Shown here: positions 36,182-44,453 of the stretch, piece after piece | Numbering within the stretch: position 1 is the first letter of the stretch | Layout: each line of letters opens with the position of its first letter | From: Lachnospiraceae bacterium | GTDB taxonomy: Bacteria > Bacillota > Clostridia > Lachnospirales > Lachnospiraceae | Length of the DNA: 64,000 nt | Assembly (NCBI GenBank): GCA_022794265.1 | Contig: JAAWEK010000020.1 | Span: 1-64,000, forward strand | Reading direction: 5' to 3' | Made by a program: the position numbers and the translations under genes | Notes under the pieces: generated by a model | The model's database searches: none | Told to the model about the DNA's origin: nothing | What the model saw: the letters and a program-made list of their open reading frames with translations, nothing else

Positions 36182-36254
36182 GCGCGACTAGCTCAGTTGG
36201 TAGAGCACCTGACTCTTAATCAGGGTGTCCAGGGTTCGAACCCCTGGTCGCGCA
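36182..36254 (+). tRNA. tRNA-Lys (anticodon CUU), copy 2; prophage integration site
   Basis: It is identical over 73 bases to copy 1. Its last 42 bases plus the following terminator are repeated at 44955, so this gene is the attachment site of the inovirus element. It is intact because the repeat restores its 3' part. Confidence 0.98.
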
Positions 36255-36306
36255 CTAGAAGTACCAGTTTTGAAGACGCAAGAGCTTCGGGGCAGGTGCT
36301 TTTTTT
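36213..36306 (+). repeat. attL: 94-bp direct repeat (left end of prophage)
   Basis: Identical to 44955-45048. It covers the tRNA from the anticodon loop to the 3' end plus the terminator. Such tRNA-3'-end duplications mark integration by a tyrosine recombinase. Confidence 0.95.
36260..36306 (+). terminator. Terminator of tRNA-Lys copy 2 (inside attL)
   Basis: AGTACC pairs with GGTGCT, and GTTTTGAAG pairs with CTTCGGGGC through several G-U pairs; a run of seven T follows. The same structure, with eight T, ends attR at 45048. Confidence 0.85.
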
Positions 36307-36421
36307 GATTTAAAGTATTAACGTGTTAAAATTCTTAGAATAATGCCCGTTTCACTAAGTTTTTTTTCGTCTGTTTTTCCCAGTATTTACAAGGCTTACA
36401 TTGATTTTTCATATGTATTTT

Positions 36422-36450
36422 CAGACCACGTATTACAAGAACGTGGTCTG
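36422..36450. repeat. 10-bp perfect inverted repeat (hairpin)
   Basis: CAGACCACGT and ACGTGGTCTG are separated by nine bases. No proper T run follows on either strand, so it is more likely a structural DNA element than a terminator. Confidence 0.7.
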
Positions 36451-36673
36451 GATTTCATTTGGAATTATTTTTGTAAAAATTTTATCTATCAGATTGATGT
36501 TTTTGGTAGTGAAATTGATTATTCTGATTTCATTATTACCCTGTTATTAAAATAACATTTGTTCGCAAAAATAAAAAAAGCCCTAATAGGCAAATTTTTA
36601 AACATTGAATTCTTCCTCTAACAGACTTTATCTTTTTTCAATAACCTTCACCTGATCTCCTGTTCCAGACACA

Positions 36674-36694
36674 GAGGGGGTAGCAACCCCCCTC
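36674..36694. repeat. G/C-tract hairpin
   Basis: GAGGGGG and CCCCCTC pair across a seven-base loop. It lies just before the long cruciform and is strikingly GC-rich for this element. Confidence 0.65.
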
Positions 36695-36701
36695 AAAATA
36701 A

Positions 36702-36776
36702 TAAAGATAACATTATGCATAACATGGATAAGTCCAAAAAGCGGACTAATCCACGTTACACACAACGTTATCTTTA
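36702..36776. repeat. Long nested cruciform, candidate phage origin or packaging signal
   Basis: The outer arms TAAAGATAAC (36702-36711) and GTTATCTTTA (36767-36776) enclose an inner hairpin, TGGATAAGTCC (36725-36735) with GGACTAATCCA (36743-36753), one A-A mismatch and a seven-base loop. AAC (36721) and GTT (36755) extend the inner stem. The 75-base structure has no coding role. It could be the nick site region, the complementary-strand origin or the packaging hairpin. Confidence 0.6.
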
Positions 36777-36886
36777 CTATTTTTCACCCCCCCTGCTCTT
36801 ACTTATTTTTTTTCATAAAAAACAAAATTGAAAATTCGATATGTATTATCAAGAGATTTACTTTATTGAAGGATTTTCACTATTGT

Positions 36887-37063
36887 TTATTTCTTGTATT
36901 GGCAATCCGGAACACGGCCTTTTTTTATTTTTACGAACGAACGTTTTTTAATAACAGGATAAGTTTTGTGATGCAGACGAACAACCAATTTAACTACCAA
37001 AAACATCAACCTTATAACTAAAATTATAGCCAAAAACTGACCAAACATATAAGCAATGTACAT
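36887..37063 (-). CDS. Small phage membrane protein (58 aa)
   Basis: The ATG at 37063 follows AAAGAAAGAG by eight bases; a GTG three codons upstream is less well placed. Residues 1-30 are a membrane helix (MFGQFLAIILVIRLMFLVVKLVV), followed by a basic tail with seven Lys/Arg. It starts 17 bases after the 72-residue gene. The function is unknown; it could be a minor coat or regulatory membrane peptide. Confidence 0.55.
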   Translation of the reverse strand: MYIAYMFGQFLAIILVIRLMFLVVKLVVRLHHKTYPVIKKRSFVKIKKGRVPDCQYKK

Positions 37064-37080
37064 ATTAATCACTCTTTCTT

Positions 37081-37299
37081 TTACTTTTCTAATTCTTCAA
37101 TATTCTCCTTTACCCATTGTTTTGCAGCCTCTAGCGAATCTGCAGTTCCTAAAACATCTCCACAATACGACTCAATCGTGTAAAGTGTACCTTTTTCTCC
37201 TACACAATGAATAATAACCCAACCAAATCCGTCAATATATGCACATGTCTTTTCTCCTAACGAATCAGTTTTTGAACTATCATAATACCATATTGCCAT
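37081..37299 (-). CDS. Small soluble phage protein (72 aa)
   Basis: An AAGGAGGT site 12 bases before the ATG supports the gene. The protein is mixed alpha/beta with a C-terminal helix (DSLEAAKQWVKENIEELEK) and is similar in style to small phage accessory proteins. It is 17 bases after the integrase stop. The family is not recognised. Confidence 0.7.
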   Translation of the reverse strand: MAIWYYDSSKTDSLGEKTCAYIDGFGWVIIHCVGEKGTLYTIESYCGDVLGTADSLEAAKQWVKENIEELEK

Positions 37300-37316
37300 A
37301 ACTTAATTTGACCTCC

Positions 37317-38231
37317 TTATTTATTATAATTATTAAAAAATATACTATCCAATTTATATATGGGATAACGGTTTATTAAATATTGACTACTGATATGTAA
37401 ATAATTCTGTGTAATATTATAATCTGAATGACCAAGTAATATCCTTAGATTCTCCATGGAACCGCCACCCATGACAAAGCTGGTTGCAAAAGTATGCCGG
37501 AGTAAATGAGGATGAATTCTTTCTAATCCTGGTACTTTTTTCAACTTCCTAAATATATTCTTTATAGCATTTTCTGTAATCCGGCTCATGCTCCGACTCC
37601 GAGTATCATACATTACAAACAAAGATTTACTTAAATTATTTATATTTATATACCGTAAAAGCGCCAGTGAAAGTAACTCTGGCAGAGGAAGAACCCGCGA
37701 TTTATTATTTTTTGAATTTCTTATAATAACTAAATTATCAATTATATTTATATCATTTACATTCAGGTTAATAACCTCACTCCGGCGCAATCCGCAATCC
37801 AACATCAAGTGAATCATTATAAAATTCCTTAATCCCGTTTTCTGCAAATCAAATTGTTCATCCACCAAATTAACTTCTTTAACTGACAAAGGAATTATAA
37901 CCTTTTCATCATTCTTTGGATATTTTATCTTACTGGTTATATCTTCATCCATGTAATTTTCATCTACCAGATAATTAACAAAGACTTTTACAGGACGGCA
38001 ATAAGTTCTTATTGTTGTATTTTTTACCCCTTTATTTCTTAAATTATAGATATAATTTATATAATTCCGGCGTGTAAGCTGCAAAATTGATACATCATTA
38101 TGCTTTAGTTTTATATAATCACGAAAATTAATCAAACAAACATTATAATAATCAATTGTCTTTTTTTCACAATAACTCTTTTTTTCTTCAATAAATATAT
38201 CAATTAATTCATCAATATTATAATCCTTCAT
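37317..38231 (-). CDS. int: Tyrosine recombinase (prophage integrase)
   Basis: The protein has about 304 residues from the ATG at 38231, which overlaps the rep stop by 14 bases. An N-terminal SAM-like DNA-binding domain (LIDIFIEEKKSYCEKKTID) precedes the catalytic domain with ArgI in DCGLRRSEVINL, HxxR in HPHLLRHTFA, His in LGHSDYN and the Tyr nucleophile in TQNYLHI. All catalytic residues are present. It most likely mediates integration at the tRNA-Lys 94-bp repeat. A stand-alone integrase is unusual among filamentous phages, many of which borrow XerCD. Confidence 0.94.
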   Translation of the reverse strand: MKDYNIDELIDIFIEEKKSYCEKKTIDYYNVCLINFRDYIKLKHNDVSILQLTRRNYINYIYNLRNKGVKNTTIRTYCRPVKVFVNYLVDENYMDEDITSKIKYPKNDEKVIIPLSVKEVNLVDEQFDLQKTGLRNFIMIHLMLDCGLRRSEVINLNVNDINIIDNLVIIRNSKNNKSRVLPLPELLSLALLRYININNLSKSLFVMYDTRSRSMSRITENAIKNIFRKLKKVPGLERIHPHLLRHTFATSFVMGGGSMENLRILLGHSDYNITQNYLHISSQYLINRYPIYKLDSIFFNNYNK

Positions 38232-39777
38232 ACATTTCACCATCACTTTCACTAACCACAATATACGATGGCCGATTATCTTCAATTACCGAAGAAAAAT
38301 CAGCATGATTTAATAACCGTTTTTTCTTTTCTTTATATTGTTTCATATTATGGATATCATTATCATTCAATCGAAGTAAAGCAGCCGCACAATCATGTAT
38401 AACATCATTATCGTTCAATCCATTTACATATAACGAATATGTTACCGCTCCATGTAACATTCTATGCTTTACCAGTTCCTTATTCAGATTTCTTGAATAT
38501 ATTCTTGTAAGTTTCAAATGCTTTGGTGTCGTGCAGCAAACATCTATCATTTTGCAGCTCCTCAACATTTTCCAAAACATACAATAATCACATCTGGATT
38601 TATTTGTATCGCCAGTTCTGCTAACAAGACGCAGCGTATCATGTGTTAAATACTCTGTTATCAATTTCCGATTATCCATATACGTATATATTCTTTTACA
38701 AACGCCATATTTACTGTTATCTTTTAAATCCAACAGATTATATGATTTGCTAGACTTTCTAGTCGTCTGGTACTCAACATTTGTTATCAAAGTTATTCTT
38801 GGCGTTAAAAAATCCGCTAGCTTATGAATTGTATTATCACTATAATTTTCAGGATTATCAATAATCACTTGACACTTTAATTTATACATTTCATTTTTTC
38901 CCCATAATAAATAATAGTTAAGTCTGGCAACATCGACATAATTCCAACTTTTTCGTTTATAACATTCTTCATATAGATATTTGTCATAATCCGATATCAT
39001 GCCTTGCTCATGCCAAATAGAAATAAACCAAGGTTTATATCCCATTTCCACTACTTCCTTACTTTTTAAATAAATCCTGACAAACACTTTATCACTGCGT
39101 TTTCCAAGACAAATATAATCATTCTCATATTCATCACAAGGTTTAAATTGATATTGATAACTGACACGCTTAAATCGACTTACCTGCATTTGTGCAAAAT
39201 TATCAATCCGAAAAAACTGGCTAGGATTCTGCAGATAATTTGAATGCCAACAATAATCTACCCGGTTTTCCTTAACTTCCAATATTTTAATACCAAACAT
39301 ATCAAGAATGTACTTTACTACTTTATAGCTAAGCTCAAATGTCGGAACAACCCCCATACACCACAATGGACAACTGCGAAGCTGAACAATAATTTCACTG
39401 GTTACAGATGCACCACCCTGGGATTTGGGTACAACATCCGCAAAAAATATATCAAACATATCCGGACATTCCAGACAATACTTATAATATCCGGCAAAAC
39501 GAAAAGGCATAAAATTAAAAACATATGGTAAATCTGAAATAACAAAAGGTTCAAAAGAACCATAATCCAAATTATCATATCTTTTCAAAAATTCACGAAA
39601 ACGAAGAACCTTTAAATCCACAGAATCAACCGTAAAGTTCCCATCCAGTTTGATACTATAGTAAAAAGTATCTATATTATGAATAAATTTATTTTGCTTT
39701 TTCTTAAAAACCACCGCATCTATTTCATTTTCAATTAACGATACGATAATAACCACATCCCAAAATTTATTTTCCAT
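38218..39777 (-). CDS. Phage replication initiation protein (Rep)
   Basis: The protein has 519 residues. It matches the Rep_trans / replication-initiation-factor type used by inoviruses and rolling-circle plasmids: RVDYCWHSNY resembles the conserved R-[IV]-D motif, and a Tyr-rich stretch follows. The position after zot and before int fits. The C-terminal 150 residues (CDYCMFWKMLRSCKMIDVCC and onward) are specific to this subgroup. It should nick the phage origin and start rolling-circle replication, though the catalytic tyrosine cannot be fixed by eye. It overlaps zot by 11 bases. Confidence 0.8.
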   Translation of the reverse strand: MENKFWDVVIIVSLIENEIDAVVFKKKQNKFIHNIDTFYYSIKLDGNFTVDSVDLKVLRFREFLKRYDNLDYGSFEPFVISDLPYVFNFMPFRFAGYYKYCLECPDMFDIFFADVVPKSQGGASVTSEIIVQLRSCPLWCMGVVPTFELSYKVVKYILDMFGIKILEVKENRVDYCWHSNYLQNPSQFFRIDNFAQMQVSRFKRVSYQYQFKPCDEYENDYICLGKRSDKVFVRIYLKSKEVVEMGYKPWFISIWHEQGMISDYDKYLYEECYKRKSWNYVDVARLNYYLLWGKNEMYKLKCQVIIDNPENYSDNTIHKLADFLTPRITLITNVEYQTTRKSSKSYNLLDLKDNSKYGVCKRIYTYMDNRKLITEYLTHDTLRLVSRTGDTNKSRCDYCMFWKMLRSCKMIDVCCTTPKHLKLTRIYSRNLNKELVKHRMLHGAVTYSLYVNGLNDNDVIHDCAAALLRLNDNDIHNMKQYKEKKKRLLNHADFSSVIEDNRPSYIVVSESDGEMYEGL

Positions 39778-40621
39778 TTACTGTAACATTTATATCACGA
39801 TCAGTATTATATTTTGTAATTTGCTCCCCACGAGGAACATATCTTGTTTTGCTTAACTTTTTAACAATTTTATATGTATCAAAAGAATTTCTTAAATCAT
39901 CATCCTGAATGTAAAACCAAACTTTTCGCAATTTCTGCTTATCAATGGTACCATCCTCTTTCAGTTTAATCTGATATTTACGAACTATCACCAGACAACC
40001 AAAAAAACAGATTGGCTTTAACAAAAAATACGTCTGTTCACGAATTGGTTTGGCCAAACGCGTAAAACATTGTGTTGTAAATATAAACATTTTTCGTTGT
40101 TTCCGCTGTTGCGTCAGCTGCTCAATTAATTCAATTGGAAAATCTTTGCTTGCTGCACTGTTAAACCAGTTTTGACATTCATCAACAACATCAATTTCAC
40201 CATATTGCCCATTTGTAAAAGTCATCAAGTCATATGCATTTTTAATTTGCGAATCCTCTGCTTTATAAAAAAAATTTGTCTTAACAATAACCCTTGGAAA
40301 TCTCTTTTTATAATCTCTTAGCAGCCATGCAACTGTTGTTGTTTTTCCACTTCCCTGCATTCCTTCAACGACGTGAACTCCATAATCGGTAAAAAAATTT
40401 GGATTTTTTAAAAATAAATCATCCGCAAAACGCTTTGGAAAATAAAAGAACAATCTTATAAAGAAATTTTCTTTTTTGGGCAAGGGAAATTCACGCTTAA
40501 TAAAACGTTTTCCTTTAATTAAATTAATAATCACAAAGTATAACGTACTTAAAATAAATGGAGAAAGTATTATAAATATCCATTTAACAAAGAAAATAAT
40601 ACAACTTATTAGTAATTGCAT
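39767..40621 (-). CDS. zot: Zot/pI-type morphogenesis ATPase
   Basis: The protein has 284 residues from the ATG at 40621, which has GGAGG upstream. One or two N-terminal membrane helices (about 2-38) are followed by a P-loop domain with Walker A EGMQGSGKTTT, Walker B EIDVVDECQNWF and LTQQRKQRKMFIFTTQ. This is the hallmark Zot/pI protein of filamentous phages, which drives virion assembly at the membrane. In Gram-negative pI the membrane helix follows the ATPase; here helices come first, as in Gram-positive inovirus relatives (by memory, not checked). Confidence 0.93.
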   Translation of the reverse strand: MQLLISCIIFFVKWIFIILSPFILSTLYFVIINLIKGKRFIKREFPLPKKENFFIRLFFYFPKRFADDLFLKNPNFFTDYGVHVVEGMQGSGKTTTVAWLLRDYKKRFPRVIVKTNFFYKAEDSQIKNAYDLMTFTNGQYGEIDVVDECQNWFNSAASKDFPIELIEQLTQQRKQRKMFIFTTQCFTRLAKPIREQTYFLLKPICFFGCLVIVRKYQIKLKEDGTIDKQKLRKVWFYIQDDDLRNSFDTYKIVKKLSKTRYVPRGEQITKYNTDRDINVTVNGK

Positions 40622-40634
40622 ATAAACCTCCAAC

Positions 40635-40668
40635 TGCGCGCGGGGTTCCGGGAACCCTTCCGCGCGCA
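40635..40668. repeat. Very GC-rich hairpin between pVI-like gene and zot
   Basis: TGCGCGCG and CGCGCGCA form an outer stem and GGGTT/AACCC an inner one. No T run follows, so it is not a classic terminator. In Ff phages the packaging signal is a single GC-rich hairpin, so this is an alternative packaging-signal candidate; it may also set the zot mRNA level. Confidence 0.6.
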
Positions 40669-40676
40669 TATATCTA

Positions 40677-40946
40677 TTATTTTAATAAAATTATCTCTAT
40701 TACAGCTTTTGTTACTGACCAGAATAACGATATAAAGAATACAGAAAGCGTAAAACCTGTCAAAATCAATATCATATTAATTGGCAGAAAATAACCAACA
40801 CTTCCAAAAAACTTAACTATTACATCAATAACATTTGACAACCAGGAAGCAAGCGTATCGATTCCCTCAATTGCAAAATCCGGAATGAATATCAACAATC
40901 CTTTCCCTAAGCCGAGTAAAACCTGAATAATTAAATCTGTAATCAT
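40677..40946 (-). CDS. pVI-like phage membrane protein (89 aa)
   Basis: Start at the ATG 40946, seven bases after AAAGAAAG. Two or three hydrophobic helices (LIIQVLLGLGKGLLIFI, LASWLSNVIDVIVKFFG, MILILTGFTLSVFFISLFW) fit a pVI-type minor coat protein at the adsorption end. It lies four bases after the pIII-like gene, the same order as in Ff phages. Confidence 0.78.
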   Translation of the reverse strand: MITDLIIQVLLGLGKGLLIFIPDFAIEGIDTLASWLSNVIDVIVKFFGSVGYFLPINMILILTGFTLSVFFISLFWSVTKAVIEIILLK

Positions 40947-40950
40947 ATTA

Positions 40951-42882
40951 TCACTTTCTTTCGCTAAATTTATCATAAGCCATTGAATACGTTGTGTAGC
41001 CCCTTAACATTCGCGGAATCGAATTCAGGAACCAGCGACCCCACACATATAATGAAAAAAAACCAGTAACAATTCGAACCAGACCAATAATTGATACATT
41101 CATGTTATAAATTGGTTTTTCAAAATCTTTAAAATCAATAACCGTTACATTTCCAACACTTTTAAAATAGGGAACGGAAGATGCACCCAGATAAAGGGTT
41201 ACTTTAGGCGCCTCCTGGGATACAATATTGGATACAGAAGTTACAGAATCAAACAAACCTTTAACACTTTGTATCGTATGCATCACCGGAATATTATCAC
41301 TAAAAATACTTAAATCTACTGATTTAGGAACAAATAATATCTTTAATCCTTCCTTAACACCATCCACAACCTCTGATGAAATTCTTATAACTGCATTTTG
41401 TATGTTAACCAGGCAATTATGAATCAGTTCCAGTATTCCTTTAAAAAAATTATACATGGCACTTGGCAGACCAGTTATTCCATCAATTATATCTGCAATT
41501 CCTTCAACTATAACGGTTAATGTTCCCGCAAATGCATCAAAAATTGTACGGGGCAGTGATTTAATTGCTGATGAAATTGAAGAACCGGTATTTTCAATTG
41601 AACCAATTACATCTGCATTTGCTTTTGCAACAATATCTGCAATATCATCTGATGTAGTTAACTCATCCTGTAACCGGCTTTGTATCGTTTCTAATGTGCC
41701 AAGACCAACTTTTAAATCAGAATTTCCCAAAGTAATCCCGGCAAGAGCAGAGGAACTGGCCGCGAGACTGGTTATATCAACCCTATTTGATTTAGAAATA
41801 CAAACTACCTTTTCATCAATTAACGCATAAAAATTAACTATAGTTGTTTCCTGTTTTTCTGCAGGTGAAACTATATAACATTTATCAAAATCAGAACCTA
41901 CCGTTACGTTTTGAGACCTGAAATAAGTTTCTACACGCTCTGTATCACAAAAATTAATAGAATTCAAATAATAATTTGACTTTATATCACTTTTTGACTT
42001 TGGACCTAATGACCAGAACCTACCATAACCAAAAGAAGAAAAACTTCCGGAATCCATTAAATCTGCAAAAGAAATTCGACCAGAATTATAAGTTGATATC
42101 AAACCGGAAAATCCATTTATATCTGTAAAACGTGAAATAGCATACCCGGATGAAGAAGGTCCAAAAAGATAAACATAATCAGTCTGCAAGGGAAGAACAA
42201 AATACTTTTTATTTTCAGAATCATAACCACAAAAATAAAATGATTTTGACGAAAAACAAGATAAAAATTGTTCATAAGAAATTGTACCTGCAGTCTCTGC
42301 CCAAAAATCCGCAAATGCTACATAGGGCAGATTACCAGGTGTTTCCTGAACTCCCTTAGCTTTTAAAATATAATTCATACATTCCCGCATCATACGTGAA
42401 ATAGTAATCCCACCATCTGTAAAAATCTTAAATTCACTATCTGGTGAATAATAATAATCAACAATTGATTTAATGGATTTATAACCATCCTCTGTTAAAA
42501 CTGATGATGCATCAAATGCCCAGGAAAATGCTTCAACCATATCATTACCAAATTCCTGAATATCGCTCAAAGTAATCTTACACCATGGTTTTCCAAAATA
42601 AACATCATCCGGCCCTACATTTTCTACAATATAAAGAATTTCACGCCAGTCAGGAAACCATACCTTACAACTTTCAACAAGACTAGCAATGCTACTTCTT
42701 CCATTTTCTGCACGATATCCATTCTCAGCCAAAACAACAGAAAACATAGTTTCCAAACCAACTGAAATAACATCCGTGAAATCCATGCCATACACTTTAA
42801 CCTGTGTCGCATGATATAAAGATGATGTCAACAAGGTAATCATCAATACAACAGCAATTAACTTAAAAAATTTTTTTTTCAA
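40951..42882 (-). CDS. pIII-like adsorption/attachment protein
   Basis: The protein has 643 residues. A signal peptide (KLIAVVLMITLLTSSLYHA) precedes a long extracytoplasmic part rich in aromatic, Ser and Gly residues (about 30-400, YFCGYDSENKKYFVLPL), then an amphipathic helical region (about 400-560) and a C-terminal membrane helix (SIIGLVRIVTGFFSLYVWG). The topology (signal, receptor-binding part, C-terminal anchor) and the place between the coat terminator and the pVI-like gene match pIII. The sequence itself is not similar to Ff pIII, as expected for a host-recognition protein. Confidence 0.78.
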   Translation of the reverse strand: MKKKFFKLIAVVLMITLLTSSLYHATQVKVYGMDFTDVISVGLETMFSVVLAENGYRAENGRSSIASLVESCKVWFPDWREILYIVENVGPDDVYFGKPWCKITLSDIQEFGNDMVEAFSWAFDASSVLTEDGYKSIKSIVDYYYSPDSEFKIFTDGGITISRMMRECMNYILKAKGVQETPGNLPYVAFADFWAETAGTISYEQFLSCFSSKSFYFCGYDSENKKYFVLPLQTDYVYLFGPSSSGYAISRFTDINGFSGLISTYNSGRISFADLMDSGSFSSFGYGRFWSLGPKSKSDIKSNYYLNSINFCDTERVETYFRSQNVTVGSDFDKCYIVSPAEKQETTIVNFYALIDEKVVCISKSNRVDITSLAASSSALAGITLGNSDLKVGLGTLETIQSRLQDELTTSDDIADIVAKANADVIGSIENTGSSISSAIKSLPRTIFDAFAGTLTVIVEGIADIIDGITGLPSAMYNFFKGILELIHNCLVNIQNAVIRISSEVVDGVKEGLKILFVPKSVDLSIFSDNIPVMHTIQSVKGLFDSVTSVSNIVSQEAPKVTLYLGASSVPYFKSVGNVTVIDFKDFEKPIYNMNVSIIGLVRIVTGFFSLYVWGRWFLNSIPRMLRGYTTYSMAYDKFSERK

Positions 42883-42897
42883 TTATCATTACCTCCT

Positions 42898-42934
42898 AAA
42901 AAAAGAGCCACACCGTAATCAGTGCAGCTCTTTT
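42898..42934 (-). terminator. Terminator after coat-protein genes
   Basis: AAAAGAGC and GCTCTTTT form the stem, followed on the minus strand by seven T (42904-42898). A strong terminator just after the major coat gene is typical of filamentous phages and favours high coat expression over the distal genes. Confidence 0.88.
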
Positions 42935-42946
42935 GACGCATAACCT

Positions 42947-43108
42947 TTATGCACCTTTAATTTGTGCTAACAAGAAATTAATACCTTTCCGAACACCAAC
43001 AATCGTCAGTATGCCCGGCAATATAAACGGTAAAATCGAGTACAGCGGTTTAAACACGTCAGCAATAACAATTGCGTTTTCGCCGGTAAAAAGCGACGTT
43101 AAATCCAT
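42947..43108 (-). CDS. Probable major coat protein (53 aa)
   Basis: The ATG at 43108 has GGAGGT upstream. The layout is that of a mature pVIII: an acidic N-terminus (D2, E10, D17), a hydrophobic centre (YSILPFILPGILTIVGV) and a basic C-terminus (R40, K41, K51). There is no signal peptide, as in the Pf3 coat. It sits directly before the strong terminator. The next gene upstream encodes a paralogue sharing the VFK...P...P...L...G spacing. Confidence 0.8.
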   Translation of the reverse strand: MDLTSLFTGENAIVIADVFKPLYSILPFILPGILTIVGVRKGINFLLAQIKGA

Positions 43109-43128
43109 CAATTACACCTCCTAAAATC

Positions 43129-43275
43129 CTAAAATGCACTTTTAACTAAATCAATAATATATCTAACCGTCACCTTCAACCCTAAAAAAGCAAGAGCTGC
43201 CGGAAAAACGATTGGAACCAACTTAAATACTTCATTCAACACTATTTGCAAATCGCTTTGACAAACATTAAACAC
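43129..43275 (-). CDS. Coat-like protein paralogue (48 aa)
   Basis: The GTG at 43275 has GAGGTGG upstream. The short hydrophobic protein (VFKLVPIVFPAALAFLGLKV) has an acidic N-terminal part and ends in LVKSAF. It resembles the 53-residue coat protein in spacing (EVFKLVPIV against DVFKPLYSIL), suggesting tandem duplication, one copy being the minor tip protein or a second coat. Confidence 0.75.
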   Translation of the reverse strand: MFNVCQSDLQIVLNEVFKLVPIVFPAALAFLGLKVTVRYIIDLVKSAF

Positions 43276-43284
43276 ACTACCACC

Positions 43285-43422
43285 TCAGATAAATATTCGC
43301 AGGAACCTGTATATAAAAAAACAGACCAAACAAAATAAGAAAAATATTACACACATTCGAATAATGGTTAAAGAATCGGATATGTTATTAATCAATTCAA
43401 ATTCTCCTGAAGTCGCTGCCAT
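43285..43422 (-). CDS. Small single-helix phage protein, pVII/pIX-like (45 aa)
   Basis: The ATG at 43422 has AGGTGG upstream. An N-terminal polar segment of 20 residues precedes one membrane helix (MCVIFFLFCLVCFFIY) and a basic end (RFLRIFI). Size and place between the ssDNA-binding and coat genes match gVII/gIX of Ff phages. Confidence 0.72.
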   Translation of the reverse strand: MAATSGEFELINNISDSLTIIRMCVIFFLFCLVCFFIYRFLRIFI

Positions 43423-43433
43423 AAATGAACCAC

Positions 43434-43763
43434 CTACTTCTTATTTTCCTTTATATTGTTTTTGGTCTCTACTCTTGGTAAAAAATCCAGTCCACCAATT
43501 ACAAGAATCTGTTTGCCCTGAGACTGACGCATTACATAAGTAACCTTTGCGCGGCATGGAATTCCAACCTCTTTTGCCCTGTCAAAAAATGATAACGGAA
43601 ATGTTTCCTTACACGGTTCTGCTCCCAACAAACGGTCCGATTCTAACGGTGTATCAATACTGCCAACTGGATAATACATCACTTTGCAACCGGATACCCT
43701 CTTTCCATCTGACTGCTCAAAGTCGTAACAACCAACGCTCAAAATAATAACTTCATTTTCCAT
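43434..43763 (-). CDS. Phage ssDNA-binding protein, pV-like
   Basis: The protein has 109 residues, is beta-rich (EVIILSVGCYDFEQSDGKRV, GIPCRAKVTYVMRQ) and has a basic disordered tail (ETKNNIKENKK), fitting a small OB-fold ssDNA-binding protein such as gV, which coats phage ssDNA before assembly. It has GAAGG before the ATG. Its place at the head of the coat genes supports the call; sequence similarity alone is weak. Confidence 0.65.
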   Translation of the reverse strand: MENEVIILSVGCYDFEQSDGKRVSGCKVMYYPVGSIDTPLESDRLLGAEPCKETFPLSFFDRAKEVGIPCRAKVTYVMRQSQGKQILVIGGLDFLPRVETKNNIKENKK

Positions 43764-43888
43764 TTTTTACCTTCTTTCCGTATACTGGCCCTTTACTGCC
43801 AAGTAACACTTATTTTTAATTTTATAATTAATTATTAAACAATGTATTCTTAATTCAGAAATAACTTGTTTAACAACTAAATATCCCA

Positions 43889-44056
43889 TTATTCAGTAAA
43901 ACATCTTTTTCCGTCTTTCAATATTACAAAAGAATTACCCAATGTAGCCTGATACTCTACAAAATCCCTTGCATATTCAAAACAGATAAAATTTGCTGCG
44001 GGTTTTATTAAGATTTCTTCATTAAACTGATTTGTTTCCCAAACTACATACTCCAT
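43889..44056 (-). CDS. Small phage protein of unknown function (55 aa)
   Basis: The ATG at 44056 has AAAAGGA upstream and the stop of the preceding gene is four bases away. The sequence (MEYVVWETNQFNEEILIKPA) is soluble and mixed; no family is recognised. Spacing and the ribosome site support a real gene. Confidence 0.6.
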   Translation of the reverse strand: MEYVVWETNQFNEEILIKPAANFICFEYARDFVEYQATLGNSFVILKDGKRCFTE

Positions 44057-44060
44057 AATA

Positions 44061-44321
44061 TCATCCTTTTCCAGTCATTAATCCAAGTAATTCTTCAACT
44101 ATTATTTTTCGATTTTCAGAGGTTATCTCTTGGGAAGCTTCTAAGCCCCAAATATAACCGACTAAATAATTGTACATTACATACATTATTTTATAATCAT
44201 TTTTATTTATTGCATTTATATAATCTTTTAACCAAGATTCGGCGACAAACAACCAACATTTTCTCTTTCTTAATTTTGTTAATTCGATAGTTGCCATAGT
44301 TTCCCAAACTGCACAAATCAT
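44061..44321 (-). CDS. Small phage helical protein (86 aa)
   Basis: First gene of the minus-strand phage operon, with AAAGGAAG before the ATG. It is mostly helical and basic at the start (TIELTKLRKRKCWLFVAESW), acidic at the end. No family is recognised. Early position suggests a regulatory or replication role (inference). Confidence 0.65.
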   Translation of the reverse strand: MICAVWETMATIELTKLRKRKCWLFVAESWLKDYINAINKNDYKIMYVMYNYLVGYIWGLEASQEITSENRKIIVEELLGLMTGKG

Positions 44322-44453
44322 AATATCTTCCTTTCCCCTGAAGCATTTAAGCTCACAGGTTAACCCTTTAATTTTTTTTACAAAAATGATATAATGAAAG
44401 TTAACTATATTTTTATGAGGTTTTCATATATCATTTATGATTCACACAACCTC

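Larger units (their letters stand above)
36307..36886. other. Gene-free end of the prophage, rich in inverted repeats
   Basis: No ORF with a ribosome site was found in these 580 bases. They hold three separate inverted repeats (listed individually) and C/G tracts at 36674-36694 and 36785-36793. In filamentous phages, origins and packaging signals lie in such intergenic DNA, so this is the likely origin region. Confidence 0.6.

Noticed and set aside
36343-36555. 70-codon plus-strand ORF at the prophage end
   Set aside because: It has no ribosome site, it contains the 10-bp inverted repeat, and the protein is low complexity; the region fits a non-coding origin better.
40622-40669. Longer Zot start at 40669
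   Set aside because: It would translate through the GC-rich hairpin; the ATG at 40621 has an ideal GGAGG site.
42933-43124. 63-codon plus-strand ORF over the coat gene
   Set aside because: It is antisense to the coat gene, which has a ribosome site, coat-like composition and a downstream terminator.
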